Counted from the stretch's first letter, positions 34,201-43,735 are shown. The stretch is 64,000 nt of DNA from Rufibacter radiotolerans (GCF_001078055.1 NZ_CP010777.1:1758408-1822407), one strand, 5' to 3'. Notes: generated by a model from the letters alone, not told the origin. Translations and numbers: made by a program.

Positions 34201-34854
34201 TCAGGGCGCCAGGCGCTGCAGGTGCCAGGTGCCGTCGGGTTGTAGTTCATACAGCAAACGGTCGTGCAGGCGGTTCTGGCGGCCCTGCCAGAACTCTATT
34301 TTCTGGGGTTTGACCAGGTAACCTCCCCAGTGCGGGGGGCGGGGCATTACGTCCAGATCCGAGAACTTGGCTTCATATTCCTTGGCCAGGTTTTCCAGCA
34401 CAGACCGGTCTTCAATGGGCTGGCTTTGCGGTGATGACCAGGCACCCAACTGGCTGCCCCGGGGGCGGCTATGGAAATAAGAATCAGAGGCTTCCGCCGG
34501 TACTCGCTCCACGTTGCCTTCTATCCGCACCTGGCGCTCCAGAGAAGGCCAAAAAAAGGTTAGGGCCGCATACGGGTTTTCCAGTAGCTGCTGGCCTTTT
34601 CTGCTTTCATAGTTGGTGTAGAACACAAAACCCTCGGGCCCCAGCGCCTTAAGGAGCACGATGCGGGCGGTGGGTTTTCCCTGGGCGTCAGCAGTACTTA
34701 AAGTAAAGGCCGTGGGCTCTTCCACTTTGGCGGTAAGGGCTTCCTGCATCCAGGTGCCAAACTGTTTAAAAGGATCACTGGAAACGGCTTCCACCGTTAA
34801 TTCCTTTAGCGAGTAATTGATCCTGATATCTGCGAGAGACAAAGGTGTTTCCAT
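34201..34854 (-). CDS. pdxH: pyridoxamine 5'-phosphate oxidase
   Basis: FMN enzyme that oxidises pyridoxamine or pyridoxine 5'-phosphate to PLP in the cytoplasm. The 217-residue length is standard. Motifs are TAFTLSTADAQGKPTARIVL (FMN-binding strand), FVFYTNYESRKGQQLLENPY, FFWPSLERQVRIEGNVERV, SYFHSRPRGSQLGAWSSPQS and a C-terminal IEFWQGRQNRLHDR. ATG 34854. Likely first gene of an operon with DUF1015 and maf. A TAnnTTTG element lies 28 nt upstream. Confidence 0.97.
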   Translation of the reverse strand: METPLSLADIRINYSLKELTVEAVSSDPFKQFGTWMQEALTAKVEEPTAFTLSTADAQGKPTARIVLLKALGPEGFVFYTNYESRKGQQLLENPYAALTFFWPSLERQVRIEGNVERVPAEASDSYFHSRPRGSQLGAWSSPQSQPIEDRSVLENLAKEYEAKFSDLDVMPRPPHWGGYLVKPQKIEFWQGRQNRLHDRLLYELQPDGTWHLQRLAP

Positions 34855-34881
34855 GGGAGTAGCCGCCGGTGGTTAATGACC

Positions 34882-34889
34882 CAAAAGTA
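34882..34889 (-). promoter_or_regulatory. putative -7 element for pdxH
   Basis: The minus strand reads TACTTTTG, identical to the alaS and tRNA-Thr -7 elements, 28 nt before ATG 34854. No matched -33. Confidence 0.5.
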
Positions 34890-35071
34890 GGAGGTTTACA
34901 GGTAAAAGGTGCCACCCCGGTAAAAAAAGGATTTGGGGTGGTATTTTAAGGGATACCACAAATCAAAAAAACACGTTTATATTAACGTTAATGCGTACAA
35001 ACCGGCAAACCAATTTCTGGTGGAAAGAGTACGTACTAGTAGCAAATTCTACAGAACCGAAGATATAAAAG

Positions 35072-35626
35072 ATGGCCAAAGAGATTCAGAACGGAAGCAT
35101 ATTGATATCAGAACCCTTCCTGGGCGACCCTAACTTTGAGAGAAGCGTGTTGGTGATCTGCCAGCATGACAAAGAAGGGACCGTAGGGCTGGTTTTGAAC
35201 AAGCTGTCTGCGTTGCATTTATCTGACGTGGTGGACATCAATGAGACCATCTTTGACATGGCCCTGGCTGTAGGCGGCCCCATGCAACCCAATACGCTGC
35301 ACTATATTCACAGGCTGGCAGATTTACCAAATGCCCAGCGCATTGCCTCAGATCTGTACTGGGGCGGCGATTTTGACGAACTAACCAATTGGTTAAACCA
35401 AGGCTTGGTCACCACTGACCAGATTAGGTTTTTTGTGGGCTATTCGGGCTGGAGCCCGGGCCAGTTAGAGGAGGAAATTGATAAAAATGTTTGGTTTGTT
35501 AATAACAATGCTGCAAATAAATTGCTTACTTTGAATATAGATACCTTGTGGCGCGACATCTTAAAAGAGATGGGTGGCAAGTACAAAATGTACGCCAACT
35601 ACCCCGCAGACCCAAGTTTAAACTAA
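35072..35626 (+). CDS. YqgE/AlgH family protein
   Basis: A 184-residue protein of the YqgE/AlgH (DUF179) family, of unknown molecular role. It has the signature GSILISEPFLGDPNFERSVL (8-27), EGTVGLVLNKLSALHLSDVV, AVGGPMQPNTLHYIH, YWGGDFDELTNWLNQGLV and FFVGYSGWSPGQLEEEI. ATG 35072 gives the usual MAKEIQNGSILISEPFL start. The DUF349 gene begins 25 nt after its stop, probably cotranscribed. Confidence 0.95.
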   Translation: MAKEIQNGSILISEPFLGDPNFERSVLVICQHDKEGTVGLVLNKLSALHLSDVVDINETIFDMALAVGGPMQPNTLHYIHRLADLPNAQRIASDLYWGGDFDELTNWLNQGLVTTDQIRFFVGYSGWSPGQLEEEIDKNVWFVNNNAANKLLTLNIDTLWRDILKEMGGKYKMYANYPADPSLN

Positions 35627-35651
35627 CCCAACGGCGCAAAGCCCCACGTGT

Positions 35652-37940
35652 ATGATGAACCTAGAACCGGAAAATCAGCAAAACGGAAGTACGGATGAAC
35701 AAGCTGCCAAAGATAATGCGCAAGAACAACGCCGCATTTTGGAAGAGCGTCTAGCCGAAATCAATTCCCGCGCCCCCCAGCAACCCGGGACCCCGGAAAA
35801 CCTTGCAGAGGCATCTGCCGTGGAGGAACCCCAGCCCCAATCTGAAAACATTTCACCTGCGGGAGAAATAGAGGTAGCCTCCCCGGAGGTGGACCCTGAA
35901 AAAGCCGAGTCTTCGGTACTGGCCTCTGCCGAGCTCATAACGCCCGTAGCTGTGTTCATGCCCGACCAGGAAGATTCAGCCAAAGAGGAAGAGCCCGAAG
36001 TGAGGGCTGCCTCTACAGAGGAACAAAATCCGGCAGCGTCTGCTGAAACTGCGCCCACACCAATTGAATCTCAAGTTTCCTCTGAAGAACCTGCCTCTGC
36101 CGCCGCACCAGTGGCCGCAGTTCCGGTAGAAGAGCAAACAGCACCAGCCGCACCAGTGGCTTCTGAACAACCAACTGCCAGCGCTCCCGTTGCCCCCGAA
36201 GAACACCATGAGGAGGATGAGCTGCACCAGGAAGAAGACTTCTCCCATTTACCGGTAGAAGAATTAAGAACCCGCATTATTTCTCTTTCTCAGGAAGGCA
36301 ACGCCCGTAAATCTGGCCGCGCGCTCAACAACCTGTACAAGGTCTATGACCAGCACTTTCAGGAAGAAAAGCAGGAAGCCTTAAAACGGTTCATTGCTGA
36401 AGGCGGCTCCGCCGATGATTTTGAATTCAAGGCCTCGCCAGCCCATCGTGAGGTGGAGCAGGCCATGCAGAAGTTTAGAGAGGCCCGCCACAAAGAAGCC
36501 CGCCAGGACGAAGAGCAGAAAGTCCAGAACCTGCAGCGGAAACGCGAGCTACTAGAGAAGCTGCGCGTGCTAATAGAGTCTTCTGAGACCCAGACCAGCG
36601 TTAACAACATTAAAGAACTTCAGGCCGAATGGAAATCCATTGGGCAGGTACCTACCGCAGAAACCCAGCAATTGTGGAACTCCTACCACGCCCTGCTGGA
36701 CATGTACTACAACAACCGCAGTATCTTTTTTGAACTGAAAGAGCTGGACCGCAAGCGGAATCTGGATGCCAAAACCGCTCTTTGCGAACGCGCTGAGGCC
36801 CTTGCCCAGGAAACGAACGTGAACAAGGCCTTGCAGGAGCTGCGCCATCTGCATGATGAGTGGAAACACATTGGCCCTGTGCCTAACGAAGCCCGCGACG
36901 TGATCTGGAATAGATTTATTCAGGCCTCTGAGCAAGTACACGAACGCAAGAAAGCCTTCTTTGAAAGCAGACGCGCCGAGGAAATGGCCAACCTGGAAAC
37001 CAAGCGGGCCCTGCTGGCTGAGATTGAGCAATTCCAGCACATAACCTCTGACCGCATCAATGACTGGCGCGATAAAACCGACCAGATTCAGCTCCTGAAA
37101 GAGCGCTGGGATGCCGCTGGCCTGGTACCTAAGGAATTTGCCGAGGAAGTAAACAAAGCCTTCTGGAGCAGTTACAAAGCCTTCTTCCACCATAAGAATA
37201 CCTTCTTCAAAGCCCTGGATGAGGAGAAGATGAACAACTACCGCCAGAAGGTAGCTCTGTGCGAGGAAGCCGAAAGCGTGCAAGCCAGCGAAGAGTGGGA
37301 CAGCACCAAAGAAAAGCTCATTCAGCTGCAGAAGAAATGGAAGACTATTGGCCGGGTACCAGATAAGTACTCAGACAAGATCTGGAACCGTTTCCGGACC
37401 GCCTGTAATACTTTCTTTGACCGCCTGCACCAGGAGGCCCAGAACAAGGAAACCCAGCTGAACCAACAGTCGGCCCAGAAACTGGCGTATTGTGAAGAGC
37501 TAGCCACCAAAGTGGCGGACCCCACGCTGGTTGGTTCTGAGGAAGAGTTCAACCGCATTCACCAGGAGTGGCAGACTATGGCCACCGAAGGCAAAAGGAA
37601 CCCCAAACTGGAAGATAGGTTCCAGCAGTTGCTGGCCCGTTACCTGGACAAGGTACCCGCCTTGAGCACCGACCAGCGGGAGCAGACCTTGTTTAAACTG
37701 CAGGTGAACCACCTTAAATCCAGCCCTGACGGAGACCAGAAACTGTACCAGAAGGAGCAGCACCTGCGCCGCGATATCACTTCGCTGGAAAACGATATTT
37801 CTACGCTCAGGACCAACATTGAATTCTTTGCCCGGTCCAAGAATGCTGAAAAGCTAAGAGAAGAGTACCAGGCCAAGATTGACGAAGCGCAAAACAGGAT
37901 CCAGCATCTGAAAAGGCAGTTAAAGGCCCTGCGGTCGTAA
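35652..37940 (+). CDS. DUF349 repeat protein with long acidic N-terminus
   Basis: A 762-residue protein. Residues 1 to about 195 are low-complexity, rich in Glu, Ala, Pro and Ser, and acidic. From about 205 onward it is nearly all helical with four DUF349-type units, recognisable as EWKSIGQVPTAETQQLWNSY, EWKHIGPVPNEARDVIWNRF, RWDAAGLVPKEFAEEVNKAF and KWKTIGRVPDKYSDKIWNRF. A coiled coil ends it (about 700-762). No signal peptide. DUF349 proteins occur across bacteria without a settled function. Two adjacent ATG codons at 35652 make the exact start uncertain by one residue. Confidence 0.93.
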   Translation: MMNLEPENQQNGSTDEQAAKDNAQEQRRILEERLAEINSRAPQQPGTPENLAEASAVEEPQPQSENISPAGEIEVASPEVDPEKAESSVLASAELITPVAVFMPDQEDSAKEEEPEVRAASTEEQNPAASAETAPTPIESQVSSEEPASAAAPVAAVPVEEQTAPAAPVASEQPTASAPVAPEEHHEEDELHQEEDFSHLPVEELRTRIISLSQEGNARKSGRALNNLYKVYDQHFQEEKQEALKRFIAEGGSADDFEFKASPAHREVEQAMQKFREARHKEARQDEEQKVQNLQRKRELLEKLRVLIESSETQTSVNNIKELQAEWKSIGQVPTAETQQLWNSYHALLDMYYNNRSIFFELKELDRKRNLDAKTALCERAEALAQETNVNKALQELRHLHDEWKHIGPVPNEARDVIWNRFIQASEQVHERKKAFFESRRAEEMANLETKRALLAEIEQFQHITSDRINDWRDKTDQIQLLKERWDAAGLVPKEFAEEVNKAFWSSYKAFFHHKNTFFKALDEEKMNNYRQKVALCEEAESVQASEEWDSTKEKLIQLQKKWKTIGRVPDKYSDKIWNRFRTACNTFFDRLHQEAQNKETQLNQQSAQKLAYCEELATKVADPTLVGSEEEFNRIHQEWQTMATEGKRNPKLEDRFQQLLARYLDKVPALSTDQREQTLFKLQVNHLKSSPDGDQKLYQKEQHLRRDITSLENDISTLRTNIEFFARSKNAEKLREEYQAKIDEAQNRIQHLKRQLKALRS

Positions 37941-37998
37941 ATTTTTAAATTGAGTGTCAGGAGGTTGTAAAAAACCTTTAAAAAAAGTGGGAGAGGGC

Positions 37999-38029
37999 TT
38001 TGCAAATATAAATTAGACCCCTACTTTTG
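37999..38029 (+). promoter_or_regulatory. canonical Bacteroidota promoter for tRNA-Thr
   Basis: TTTG at 37999-38002 and TACTTTTG at 38022-38029, separated by exactly 19 nt, match the primary-sigma consensus TTTG-N19-TAnnTTTG. The tRNA 5' end is 39 nt downstream. Confidence 0.9.
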
Positions 38030-38068
38030 TATCGCTTTCAGCAAGGAACTAGTTCTAAGAAAGCAAAG

Positions 38069-38141
<73 letters not shown>

Positions 38142-38151
38142 CTTCAACAAT

Positions 38152-38190
38152 AAGCACTTATCTCTGAAAAGGGGTAAGTGCTTTTTTGTT
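38152..38190 (+). terminator. intrinsic terminator of tRNA-Thr
   Basis: AAGCACTTA pairs with TAAGTGCTT around a loop of about 14 nt, followed by TTTTGTTTT on the plus strand. Confidence 0.8.
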
Positions 38191-38342
38191 TTCGGCCTCT
38201 TTCCACACTACCTGTTCTGTGGACTTCCTTATCCTGGTTCCTTTCAATTTTACAGCGGGAGGTAATTAAATGTTAAAACAACACTAAAGTTTTAGATATT
38301 AGGGGCACCTTTAAGTTCGGTTTCTTTCAAATATTGACTGAC

Positions 38343-39953
38343 ATGCCCTCAAATTCTGCTTTTCCATTTTTAAGCTCATTGCTACTAGCTGGCGCGCTGT
38401 GCGTAACTTCTGGCACTAGCTCTTTGGCTCAATCGCTTCAAATTAAAAATGATGTTTTCTGGAACACCAAAGATGGCCGCCCCCTATACAGCCAGGGGGG
38501 TGGCATCTTTCGTTTTCCAGATCCTACTACGGGGGAGAAGAAGTATTATTGGTATGGGGTGCAATATGAAGAGGCAGAACAGTATCGTCTGGACCCCTCC
38601 CTTACCCTTAAGACCAGCACGTTTGAAACCGTCACCTGTTACAGTTCTGTAGACCTGGTCAATTGGAAAGCGGAGGCAAATGTCTTAACCAAAAACAACC
38701 TGGACGACCCTTACAAGAAAACCTGGGTGGGGCGGTTAGGGGTAGCCTATATTCAGGAATGGAAAAAATATGCCCTGTTTGTGCAGTATGGCGCGCGGGT
38801 GTTGGTTACGGTGGCAGATTCTCCTTTGGGTCCCTTTAAAAGACACCAGGAAATTAACATGGAGCCCATCATTGGCACTTCCAATACCGGGGACCAAACG
38901 GTGTTTCAAGATGAGGATACCGGCAAGTCCTATTTGGTTTATTCCTATGGCAGAGGGCGCAACAAGATCTATGTCTCAGAGATTGGGGTAAAAGACGGGA
39001 AAGTGGGTCTGCTGGACTGCACCAAGATTTTTCAGGGGGAAGGTCGCGAAGGAAACTGCATGTTCAAATACAAGGGCAAATATTACATGGCGGCCTCAGA
39101 TCTTTACGGTTGGGACTCATCTTATGCGTATTACCTGGTGGCAGATGACATAAGAGGCCCATACCAACCTACCAACAAAATGGTGGTAATGGAAGGGGTA
39201 ATGGATGATTTCTCCCACATAACCCAGACCGGTTTCTTTGTGACTGTGAAAGGGAGTAAACAGGAAACAGTGGTATACTGCGGTGATCGGTGGGCTAACT
39301 TTGCTGGCAACGGCTTAGGTTATAACCAGTGGGTGCCTCTTTCCTTTAAAGATAATATACCGTATTTCAATTCGCTGGGCGCCTGGAACCTGAATGCAAA
39401 AACCGGGGAATGGCACGTGGGTCCTGACAATAACTATATAAAGAACGGGAGCTTTGAAGCAGACCGAAATGTTATACCCAGTGCAGTAAAGCCAGTGCAG
39501 GAGCAATTAACTGGCTGGCAAACTTTCGTTATGGCCAGTAACAAAGTAGAGGTAGGCGGCGCTAATTCTCCCGCTCTTAATCACATGAACACCCAGGAAG
39601 AGCGGAAGCAAGTAATAGGAGAGAAAAGCCTGAACCTAAGTGATAAGGTTAATTTCCAACGCAAGACGTTTCAGGTGATCACCTCTTCTCCGTTTGTTCC
39701 CCTACCAGATGGGAGGTACACGCTAACCGCCAAAATAAAGAACAGCGGCGGCTTCAAAAAGCTGGAAATGTACGCCCAAAGTAAGGGCAAAAATGTGCAG
39801 TATAAAATTACAGGCGAAAACCTTTCTTGGAAAACCATTCAGCTGTCAAATATTCCGGTGAAGGAAGGCAAAGTTGAAATTGGTTTTAGGGCGAATGGGG
39901 CATCAAACTCCTTTTGCTACATAGATGATGTGGAATTTGTAAAAACCAAGTAG
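38343..39953 (+). CDS. secreted family 43-like glycoside hydrolase
   Basis: A predicted exported five-bladed beta-propeller glycosidase with a C-terminal beta-sandwich. From ATG 38343 it has 536 residues. The signal peptide runs to about AGALCVTSGTSSLAQ. The propeller has QGGGIFRFPDPTTGEKKYYW, CYSSVDLVNWKAEA, TGDQTVFQDEDTGKSYLVYS and HITQTGFFVTVKG. The C-terminal sandwich (from about NYIKNGSFEADRN) resembles a carbohydrate-binding module and includes PLPDGRYTLTAKIKNSGG. The closest known enzymes of this type cut beta-1,3-galactan-like chains, but the substrate is uncertain. No other carbohydrate genes are adjacent. The open frame's nominal start at 38334 is a TTG, so I prefer ATG 38343. Confidence 0.85.
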   Translation: MPSNSAFPFLSSLLLAGALCVTSGTSSLAQSLQIKNDVFWNTKDGRPLYSQGGGIFRFPDPTTGEKKYYWYGVQYEEAEQYRLDPSLTLKTSTFETVTCYSSVDLVNWKAEANVLTKNNLDDPYKKTWVGRLGVAYIQEWKKYALFVQYGARVLVTVADSPLGPFKRHQEINMEPIIGTSNTGDQTVFQDEDTGKSYLVYSYGRGRNKIYVSEIGVKDGKVGLLDCTKIFQGEGREGNCMFKYKGKYYMAASDLYGWDSSYAYYLVADDIRGPYQPTNKMVVMEGVMDDFSHITQTGFFVTVKGSKQETVVYCGDRWANFAGNGLGYNQWVPLSFKDNIPYFNSLGAWNLNAKTGEWHVGPDNNYIKNGSFEADRNVIPSAVKPVQEQLTGWQTFVMASNKVEVGGANSPALNHMNTQEERKQVIGEKSLNLSDKVNFQRKTFQVITSSPFVPLPDGRYTLTAKIKNSGGFKKLEMYAQSKGKNVQYKITGENLSWKTIQLSNIPVKEGKVEIGFRANGASNSFCYIDDVEFVKTK

Positions 39954-40011
39954 GGAATACCTGTCATCTAGCCTTGGGATTATATGGCTTTGCTTGAAAT
40001 TAGGAGGGTTA

Positions 40012-40046
40012 TTTTAAGCCTGTTTTTTCTAAAACTGCCTGAAAAC
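40012..40046. repeat. dispersed palindrome (copy near 40.0 kb)
   Basis: TTTTAAGCCTGTTTTTTCTA then AAACTGCCTGAAAACA. Partly decayed arms. It lies between convergent genes. Confidence 0.7.
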
Positions 40047-40090
40047 AGCCACCTATCTGCTGGATATTTTTAAGCCTGGAAGAGATAGCA

Positions 40091-40537
40091 TTACTTTCCA
40101 TATTTTAAAATGAGCGCTAACTGCCCAGCGTGGTAGGCGGTATGTGAAGTTATCCTCCCCAAGGCTTCTGCTTTGCTCTTTTCCCCAAATTCCTGGGTCA
40201 CTACCTTTTCTTCCCAGCCGTAGGTGGGCACTTTCTGCAAAACAGTTTTAAGTGTGTCAAAGGCATATTGCTGGTACTCCAGTAGCTCCGGTAAGTTGGT
40301 CTATTGGCCGTGGTCTGCTTTTTCTATGACAGTTTTAGCTACCACTTTTACCTCCGGGGCCTGGAACACGTTCTTGGCGAAAAGTAATTCCACGTCAGCT
40401 ATATGCCTGATCAGGAACCCAGCCGAGTTGGGTGCCGGGGCCAGTTTTTTAAGCAGGTCGGTCTCCTTTAACTCCTCCAATTGTTTGGTGAAACGGGTCC
40501 TGGCCTCCTTCCATAGGTCAATCACATTTTCTGTCAT
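40091..40537 (-). pseudogene. DinB-family protein interrupted by an in-frame TAG
   Basis: The minus-strand frame encodes a DinB/DUF664-type metal-binding four-helix protein: MTENVIDLWKEARTRFTKQL at the start, RHIADVELLFAKN with the first histidine, then a TAG stop (40301-40303) after GQ. The same frame continues open with TNLPELLEYQQYAFDTLK and ends SHTAYHAGQLALILKYGK and TAA at 40091-40093, the typical C-terminal HxxxHxGQ block of the family. Without the TAG the product would be 148 residues. It is a nonsense-mutated gene or a base-call error. Roles in the family include thiol-dependent transferases. Confidence 0.8.
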
Positions 40538-40668
40538 TATAGATTTTACGCTAGTAGTGAATTATCTGTTTGGAAGGAGGAACTGGTCTTCTGGGAACTG
40601 GTCTTTTGGAAATTGAAAGGGATGACCTTATGAAAACGAACTAACTGACTTTCAGAAGGATCTCCCTT

Positions 40669-41757
40669 TTATTTCATGCTGGTTTTGGCTTCTGCAATTG
40701 GTTTGAAAGGGCCGTATTTATGCTGCTTCTCTTTGAACCCATCTGAATAGGGTCCGAAGGGATGGTCTATGGGTTTCTTTGAGATATCTGGCCAGTCTTT
40801 ACTGAGATCTTTTTTAGGCCGAGGCATGGTGTTCACGTAGGCCGCCAGGTCCCAGGCTTCCTCATCTGAGAGCATAGGACGGGAATAGGTGGCCCCTAGA
40901 GGCATGTTGGCTTTTACGTACCGGGCAAAGGTAGACACTCTAAACAGCCCGGCCCCATTGTTGTAGCTGCTCTTTCCCCACAACGGGGGGTATTGGTACT
41001 CAGCGCTTCCTTCAGATTTTATTCCTTGCCCTTCAGGCCCGTGGCAACTCTGGCATTTCTGGAGATAGACGGCTTTCCCATTTGCGGGGCTAGCCGCACG
41101 GTCCAGAAGCGGTAATTCCACTAAGCCTGCGCCTTTCACTTTCTCGTCTTTCTTTACTTCTTTGCCTACCCAATTGATATAGGCTACCATGGCTTTCATT
41201 TCTTTAGAATCCTCTTTGAGGGGTTTGCCGTTCAGGCTGCGCTCAAAACAGTCATTGACCCGTTTCTCTACGCTTTCCACCGTGCCAGACCTACCTCTAA
41301 ACTTGGGGTAAGTGGAGGCTACCAGCGCGTAGTTGTTACCGAAGGTTTTGGTGCCCGCATTCAGGTGGCAATTCTGGCAGTTCATGCCATTGGAAATCTG
41401 CAGCACCTTGCCTTTGGGGCCCAGGTATTGGGCGGTGTGGGCAATTAACTCTTGCCCATAGGTGATCTGTTTTTCTTCAGGGGTGCCGACCAGGGAAGCC
41501 AGGTCAGGGGCCTTCCACATATCATCTGCAGGTGCAGTCACTACTGGAGAGGGAGGAGCCGTGGAAGGACTTGGCAAAGGGGCGGTGGCGGCAGGTGGTT
41601 CTGTTTGAGAGAGCTGGGGCAGCGTGAAGTCTACGTGGTAGATGACCATGATCAGGGCAATGCCCACCAGCAGCATAACCACCACTGAACTCAGGCCCAC
41701 CACGTTGGCTATCTTCACCAAAAAGTTGATGAAATTCTGTTCCTCGTTTAGTTTCAT
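40669..41757 (-). CDS. tsdA: TsdA-type diheme thiosulfate dehydrogenase/tetrathionate reductase
   Basis: Periplasmic, membrane-tethered cytochrome c that joins two thiosulfates into tetrathionate. From ATG 41757 it has 362 residues: an N-terminal membrane anchor (about 12-40), a Pro-rich linker (51-75), then YGQELIAHTAQYLGP (100-114), heme site C127-C130-H131 in CQNCHLNAGT, YPKFRGRSG, and C170 in VNDCFERSLNGKPL, the position of the cysteine heme ligand in TsdA. A second heme site is C235-C238-H239 (CQSCHGPEGQG), followed by YPPLWGKSSYNNGAGLFR and NMPLG. The PRPKKDLSKDWPD tail is also TsdA-like. The upstream frame to 41790 overlaps the -7 region and is not used. A GTGA-N6-TCAC site lies upstream. 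Confidence 0.9.
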   Translation of the reverse strand: MKLNEEQNFINFLVKIANVVGLSSVVVMLLVGIALIMVIYHVDFTLPQLSQTEPPAATAPLPSPSTAPPSPVVTAPADDMWKAPDLASLVGTPEEKQITYGQELIAHTAQYLGPKGKVLQISNGMNCQNCHLNAGTKTFGNNYALVASTYPKFRGRSGTVESVEKRVNDCFERSLNGKPLKEDSKEMKAMVAYINWVGKEVKKDEKVKGAGLVELPLLDRAASPANGKAVYLQKCQSCHGPEGQGIKSEGSAEYQYPPLWGKSSYNNGAGLFRVSTFARYVKANMPLGATYSRPMLSDEEAWDLAAYVNTMPRPKKDLSKDWPDISKKPIDHPFGPYSDGFKEKQHKYGPFKPIAEAKTSMK

Positions 41758-41787
41758 AAGAATAGATTTTGAATTCAGTGAGAGATA

Positions 41788-41830
41788 CAAACTACCTTAT
41801 AACCTAATAGTTATCAGTGACTATTGTCAC
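41788..41830 (-). promoter_or_regulatory. Crp/Fnr-type activator site plus -7 element, tsdA (site A)
   Basis: Palindrome GTGACTATTGTCAC at 41817-41830. The minus-strand -7 reads TAGTTTG at 41788-41794. The distance from site centre (41823.5) to the far edge of the -7 is 35.5, versus 36.5 at the six other sites. The leader to ATG 41757 is about 30 nt. Confidence 0.8.
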
Positions 41831-42036
41831 ACATGCCGGGGGAAAGAAAGGAAAAGCTTATCAAGGCGGGAGGTACCAGATTTATATTGATTATTTTTTC
41901 AAAAAGAGAGATAGTATTTTAAATTTTAATAAGCAGCATACTCCTAAGGGCCCCCTCATTAAACGAGGATTCTATTTACTTAGGAGGTTTTAGAAGGCTG
42001 ATTTTCATCACTCTAGCTCCCTGGTCCGCAAAAAAA

Positions 42037-42062
42037 GAGCAGGAAGTAAATGCTTCCTGCTC
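42037..42062 (-). terminator. intrinsic terminator
   Basis: Minus-strand GAGCAGGAAG, loop CATTTA, CTTCCTGCTC, then TTTTTTTGC. A classic stem and U-tract, eight bases after the end of the 5'-nucleotidase/SoxB-like gene. Confidence 0.9.
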
Positions 42063-42070
42063 CTGGTTGG

Positions 42071-43735
42071 TTATCTGAAAACGTAATCTACATTGGGTAA
42101 CTGCGACAAGACTGGCGCCGGAAGGTCAAGGGCCCGGGCTCTTCCGTCTGTTTTGGGGGCTACCGTGCCGTGCTTTTTCAGGTACTCCGCCATGACATCA
42201 TGTATGGTATAGTCATGCACCTTGGGGTCTGTAGCGCCCGGCATGCGGCAGAGCATGTCGTCTGGTTCGCCTCTTCTCAGGCAAGCCGCCATGGTGTATT
42301 GTTTCTTCAGGTCAATAGGTTTGCCTGCCACGGTAATGGTCTGGACCCGCTGCCCTTTGGGAGCATTGGCCTTAAAAGTCATCTCCATGCCGGAAAAACG
42401 GATTACCCAACCGCCAAACCGTTCCAGGGGCTTTTCTGCGAAGACATTGTGGAGTTCCTGCTCCATCCAGTTCCAGATCTGCTGGCCCGTGGCTTTACCG
42501 GTTTTCACGTTTTCGTTCACGGGCAGCATATTCCAGATATCTGTATAAGTAATGGGGGCTTTTCCAGAGGCGCCTGGCACAATGGGTGTACTAAATCTGA
42601 ACCCGTTGGAAATGGCAATATCTGCGCCGGTTTTCCAGCGGACGGCATCGGTGATCAGGTTGTCCATGGGGTTTTCTACCACCAGATAGCGGTAGAGCGG
42701 GGTTGTGGTATAACCCAGCACCTGCTCCATCTGTTTTTTATAAGGTGCCAACTGCTCCTCTACTATCTTCTGCACGGTCGGGTCGGCGGGGAATTTGGCA
42801 GGGTCTACATCTATGAGTTCATACCGCTGACCTACAATCTTTCCGTCTTTCACGTCAAGGTCCAGTCGGCCAACAAAAGAGGCAAAAGCCCCTGGTTCCA
42901 CCACTTGCGCATATTTACGCTTAAGCGGTTGCCTGATGCGTTCATGCGTGTCATTGCCCAGGACAAAATCTACCCCTTTCAACTGTTCCTGGTCAGCTAA
43001 GTAAATCTGCTTGGAAATGCCCAGATGGGTGACCAGAAACAGGATGTCTACTTTCTGTTCTTCTTTCAGTTCTTTGATGAGCGGTTGAAGGTTGTCTTCC
43101 AGTTGTTTGAATATCAAACCCTTGCTGAAGGAAGGATTCTGCCGGATGGGTACCTCCGGGTCATTGTAGGAGATAAAACCCAGTTTCACGCCCTTCACTT
43201 CCTTGACTAGGTACGGGGGATAGACCATTTTGCCGGAGGCCTCGTCATAGATGTTGGCGCATACCACCGGTTTGCCGTAAGATGCCAATACGCCGCGCAT
43301 TTTCTGGCTCCCGAAAATCACTTCCCAGTTGCCCGGAATGAGAAAATCATAGTCCATGGCCTTGATCACCGGGCCAAAAACTTTGCCTTCTGACAATGCC
43401 GCCACGGCACTGCCCTGGATCAGGTCCCCGCCGTCAACAATCACTGTTCCGCCCGGGTTTTCTGCCTTTACTTGTTTGAAAATGGTTTGCAGGTTGGCCA
43501 TGCCACCCCGTTCTTTAAAGGCAAACTTACCCTTCTCAATGAAGAACTCCTGGTGGGGCATCAATTGCCCGTGTATGTCGGCGGTCTGTAAGATGGTGAT
43601 GGTTTGTATCTGGTCCTTTTGGGCTTGGGCAGCCGCTGAACTACTAGCGGTGGAGGTGGACTGGCAGGAGGAAAAGAGGCTAAACCCCAATAAAGGAAGC
43701 GCGGTAAGCAGGTAAGATTTTAGATTATTGTTCAT
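42071..43735 (-). CDS. 5'-nucleotidase/SoxB-like metallophosphoesterase lipoprotein
   Basis: Envelope lipoprotein of the two-domain 5'-nucleotidase (UshA/SoxB) superfamily, 554 residues from ATG 43735. The lipobox is LFSSC (C24). The metal-site motifs are TADIHGQLMPHQEF (D53, H55), DGGDLIQGSA (D104), PGNWE (135-138), THLGISKQ and LGNDTHER. Two motifs depart from ordinary nucleotidases: GNHE is GNWE and GHxH is GNDTH. SoxB thiosulfohydrolases also carry Trp next to the Asn/His region and a C-terminal GGWVIRFSGMEM-like block, seen here. Context next to tsdA, with a regulatory site upstream of the operon, favours a sulfur role, but nucleotidase activity cannot be excluded. Confidence 0.8.
   Translation of the reverse strand: MNNNLKSYLLTALPLLGFSLFSSCQSTSTASSSAAAQAQKDQIQTITILQTADIHGQLMPHQEFFIEKGKFAFKERGGMANLQTIFKQVKAENPGGTVIVDGGDLIQGSAVAALSEGKVFGPVIKAMDYDFLIPGNWEVIFGSQKMRGVLASYGKPVVCANIYDEASGKMVYPPYLVKEVKGVKLGFISYNDPEVPIRQNPSFSKGLIFKQLEDNLQPLIKELKEEQKVDILFLVTHLGISKQIYLADQEQLKGVDFVLGNDTHERIRQPLKRKYAQVVEPGAFASFVGRLDLDVKDGKIVGQRYELIDVDPAKFPADPTVQKIVEEQLAPYKKQMEQVLGYTTTPLYRYLVVENPMDNLITDAVRWKTGADIAISNGFRFSTPIVPGASGKAPITYTDIWNMLPVNENVKTGKATGQQIWNWMEQELHNVFAEKPLERFGGWVIRFSGMEMTFKANAPKGQRVQTITVAGKPIDLKKQYTMAACLRRGEPDDMLCRMPGATDPKVHDYTIHDVMAEYLKKHGTVAPKTDGRARALDLPAPVLSQLPNVDYVFR

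Larger units (their letters stand above)
41758..42070. other. 313-bp spacer with tsdA promoter and a terminator
   Basis: It contains the tsdA control region (41788-41830), about 200 bp with nothing recognised, and the terminator of the 5'-nucleotidase/SoxB-like gene (42037-42062). Confidence 0.7.

Noticed and set aside
40224..40616. 130-residue plus-strand frame opposite the DinB-like pseudogene
   Set aside because: It is antisense to a recognisable family and ends in a short ggaactggtctt repeat.
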